A stretch of DNA of 44,445 nucleotides from Myxococcota bacterium (lineage in GTDB: Bacteria; Myxococcota_A; Polyangia; JAAYKL01). The notes beneath the pieces are model-generated. The model was not told the DNA's origin. It was given only the letters and a program-made list of their open reading frames with translations, and did no database searches. The position numbers were made by a program, and so were the translations under genes. This document shows, one piece after another, positions 42,449 to 44,445 of this stretch. The stretch covers positions 1-44,445 of the forward strand of contig JASJCT010000067.1 in assembly GCA_030065855.1 (NCBI GenBank), in the 5' to 3' direction. Numbering within the stretch: position 1 is the first letter of the stretch; each line of letters opens with the position of its first letter.

Positions 42449-42463
42449 ACACCGGAGGATACA

Positions 42464-43195
42464 ATGACTACCTTAAGAATACTGACCCTGGTAAGCATAT
42501 GCATCGCAGTCGCCACGCTGGGTTGTGAAGAGAACACTGCCCAAGACAGCTTTGCATTCGAAGCACCTGTTCGGTTCGTCTCCCTCAATACCGACTTCGG
42601 CAACGTGGCAATCGCGGCCGTGGATTCCGGAGACATTGCCCGCGTATCAGTTGACATCGCATGTCGAACGAGTGTTCCCGAATATGACGTATACGTTGAG
42701 CAGGACGTGTTGATGTTTAGCCTTGAGGCTGGATCCGGGGCCCACGCGTGTGAAGGTGAGATTGAGATTGAGGTACCAGCGGACACTGCAGCAGATATCA
42801 GAACCAGTCGCGGCAACGTGGTGGTGAATACCTTGCACGGCCCACTGAAAATCGTTTCCTTTGACGGCGACATCACATTGAATGATGTGCGGGGTGAACT
42901 CGATGCGACAGCCGTGTCAGGCGATATAACAGGCAGCCACATTGCCTCAAACAAGACCCGCGTGACCATTGGTGCGGGCAACGCCGACCTGACATATGCG
43001 TCTGAGCCGGCCTATGCCGACATAGACGTGCTCGCGGGCAATGCTCAGCTGGTCGTACCCATCGCTGCCTACAACGTCGAAGCTGCTGCCCATGCAGGAC
43101 ATGTCGACGTCACTGGCATTAGCTGCACCGACGATGCGGATCGCTCCCTCCTGCTGGCTGTCGAGAGCGGCGACATTAATGTCTACGGTCGATAG
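42464..43195 (+). CDS. DUF4097-family lipoprotein
   Basis: 243 residues. Signal with a lipobox-like TLGC (Cys at 21; Thr at -3 is atypical). The body is a right-handed beta-solenoid-like repeat (IEVPADTAADIRTSRGNVVVNTL, GPLKIVSFDGDITLNDV, GELDATAVSGDITGSH), the pattern of DUF4097 'putative adhesin' proteins. Role in the envelope unknown. A GGAGGATAC site precedes the ATG at 42464. Confidence 0.85.
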   Translation: MTTLRILTLVSICIAVATLGCEENTAQDSFAFEAPVRFVSLNTDFGNVAIAAVDSGDIARVSVDIACRTSVPEYDVYVEQDVLMFSLEAGSGAHACEGEIEIEVPADTAADIRTSRGNVVVNTLHGPLKIVSFDGDITLNDVRGELDATAVSGDITGSHIASNKTRVTIGAGNADLTYASEPAYADIDVLAGNAQLVVPIAAYNVEAAAHAGHVDVTGISCTDDADRSLLLAVESGDINVYGR

Positions 43196-43289
43196 TTGGT
43201 TTGTGTCACCTGCTCAGGCCGAATGCAAAGAAGTGCATTTGCTGATATAGATCGCCGTGTAGAAAGCGTGACTTGGAGGCAGCTTTCTG

Positions 43290-44384
43290 ATGAGGCGATT
43301 TTTGTATGCCATGCTCATGCCTGGGGCCACCTGGTGGATCGCCTGTCTCTTGGGGTTGCTCTTGACTGTACTGGGCCCTGTTCGGTCCCGTGCGTGGTCA
43401 GTGGCTACCGGCAGCACTGACCCCTGCCACGAGGGCTTTACCGGCAGAGCTTATAAAAACGGCGCGCTCACCCTACCTGACCCACCAGCTGCCCTGCCCT
43501 CGGATAATACCTGGCGGAAATTAGCTGACTATCTCATCGAAGTGACAGGCGTTGACCCGGATACGCTGGACGAAACAGAGCGCTTTGTTTTGGTAAGCCT
43601 GGTGGTTGGCGCTCGCGCACCAGACACGGATGGGCACTCCCTGTTCGACTTGGAGAGCCTGCGGAAGGTACACGCGGACCCGAGTGCCGTGGGTCAGTAT
43701 TCCCATAGCCTTCGCGGACCAGACGATGATTTCTCGCAAGGGGATGCAGCAGCTGTTACGGGGACACGCCAGGTCATCATCGAGCTGATGGACGCGGCTG
43801 AAACCTATTTATCTAAGGCAGCTGAGGACCAGATAATCAAAACCACGGTCTACTTGGATTTCTACGGCTTGGTGGACCTACACGTCTGGGCGCCCGTGTT
43901 CCATATCGGCGTTGCAGCGCATGTGGTTCAGGACACCTTTTCACATACCATCAGGACAGCAGCGGATGGATTCAAACGCATTGCCCACGTAATGAACTAT
44001 ATCGATGCCATCTCTTCCAATATGAACCCGTCACGGGACGGCCTGGCCCACTCTGAAACCTTTGATGACTGCCTAGAGCCTGACCTGGCTCCCATCGTCG
44101 CATCGGCAGACCAGGCGACTGTAGCGTTCTTTCAAGCGGTGACAACCCAACTAGAGGGCACTGATCCCAATGGGATGCTAGGGTTTCTCGATACCTGGAT
44201 AACCCTGAAACAGGACTGCACTGAACAAAATGACTACTGCGACAATGCCCCTTGGGTGGCCATTGCCCGCAGGGAACAGACCGCATCATACCTCTCGGAA
44301 ATCTTCAGCTGCTCGAGTGTCGCGCCGGCACAATCCCCTGTATCCCCAATTTCGATGCTCATTTCCATGGTTTTCGCACCGTAG
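43290..44384 (+). CDS. Exported zinc-dependent phospholipase C / P1-nuclease-like protein
   Basis: 364 residues. The signal peptide probably cleaves as S-R-A before W36, giving a mature N-terminus Trp-Ser. In zinc phospholipases C and P1-type nucleases the mature N-terminal Trp ligates zinc through its backbone. The helical core contains FHIGVAAHVVQDTFSHT, an H-x3-D-x3-H pattern like the family metal motif, plus His in DPCHEGF, DTDGHSL and SQYSH-type positions. Substrate could be phospholipid or nucleic acid. GGAGG lies 11 bases before the ATG. Last gene of a probable three-gene plus-strand cluster of exported proteins. Confidence 0.68.
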   Translation: MRRFLYAMLMPGATWWIACLLGLLLTVLGPVRSRAWSVATGSTDPCHEGFTGRAYKNGALTLPDPPAALPSDNTWRKLADYLIEVTGVDPDTLDETERFVLVSLVVGARAPDTDGHSLFDLESLRKVHADPSAVGQYSHSLRGPDDDFSQGDAAAVTGTRQVIIELMDAAETYLSKAAEDQIIKTTVYLDFYGLVDLHVWAPVFHIGVAAHVVQDTFSHTIRTAADGFKRIAHVMNYIDAISSNMNPSRDGLAHSETFDDCLEPDLAPIVASADQATVAFFQAVTTQLEGTDPNGMLGFLDTWITLKQDCTEQNDYCDNAPWVAIARREQTASYLSEIFSCSSVAPAQSPVSPISMLISMVFAP

Positions 44385-44418
44385 TTAGGTCGTGTCCCGT
44401 AATTCATCCAAGATCGTC

Positions 44419-44438
44419 ATTCCCGCGCAGGCGGGAAT
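44419..44438. repeat. REP-like hairpin at the window end
   Basis: ATTCCCGC-GCAG-GCGGGAAT, an 8-bp perfect inverted repeat flanked by GTC and CTAGAAT. This is the common proteobacterial REP-type sequence and continues past the window edge. Confidence 0.75.
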
Positions 44439-44445
44439 CTAGAAT

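Overview
The window looks like a chromosomal segment of a Gram-negative, deltaproteobacterial-type organism (Myxococcota/Bradymonadota-like is my best guess). The reasons are two tandem outer-membrane beta-barrel genes of the kind found in myxobacteria and relatives, a response regulator fused to DUF4388 (PATAN), J-domain and TPR segments, many lipoproteins, many two-component proteins, and a gap-pgk-tpiA-secG operon. TGA is used as an ordinary stop in several genes (for example the kinase ending at 10536), so the standard bacterial code applies. No rRNA, tRNA, CRISPR array or complete insertion sequence was seen.

Layout. 1-917: 5'-truncated gene of unknown function. 957-6180 (minus): two outer-membrane barrels, then the REC-PATAN-J-TPR regulator and a metallophosphoesterase. 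6401-9456: ftsY divergent from a solitary gcvPB. 9586-11239: kinase/regulator pair. 11356-13416: sucCD. 13433-15723: XRE regulator, single REC protein and an AAA ATPase with a C-terminal winged helix and a degenerate Walker B. 15735-20196 (minus): radical SAM protein, YqgE, a MEMO-AMMECR1 fusion with an N-terminal signal, and an MFS carrier. 20312-23664: asnS, alpha/beta hydrolase, membrane-anchored metallopeptidase. 23725-24425: phd/vapC module with a palindromic operator. 24446-27464 (minus): three consecutive exported lipoproteins. 27743-31284 (minus): gap-pgk-tpiA-secG. 31494-41056: DsbA-like protein, glycosyltransferase, unknown protein, second histidine kinase, SDR, Lnb-like DUF4105 protein, Wzz/tyrosine autokinase and a REC protein. 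41323-41490: tandem repeats. 41789-44384: three exported proteins (barrel, DUF4097 lipoprotein, zinc phospholipase C-like protein).

Most notable observation: the first lipoprotein of the 27464-24446 operon is a DUF1573 protein with one in-frame UGA, exactly where the family carries the first Cys of its S-C-G-C-T motif. The frame stays open for about 305 further codons, overlaps the next start codon as ATGAATAA, and a hairpin with a G-led apical loop follows the UGA at the distance expected of a bacterial SECIS. This is a candidate undescribed selenoprotein (S-U-G-C-T); a nonsense mutation or base-call error is the competing explanation.

Several families of short palindromic repeats occupy the intergenic spaces. 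One has two full copies of about 120 bp with matching TGATGGGTA ends and a third, partial copy.
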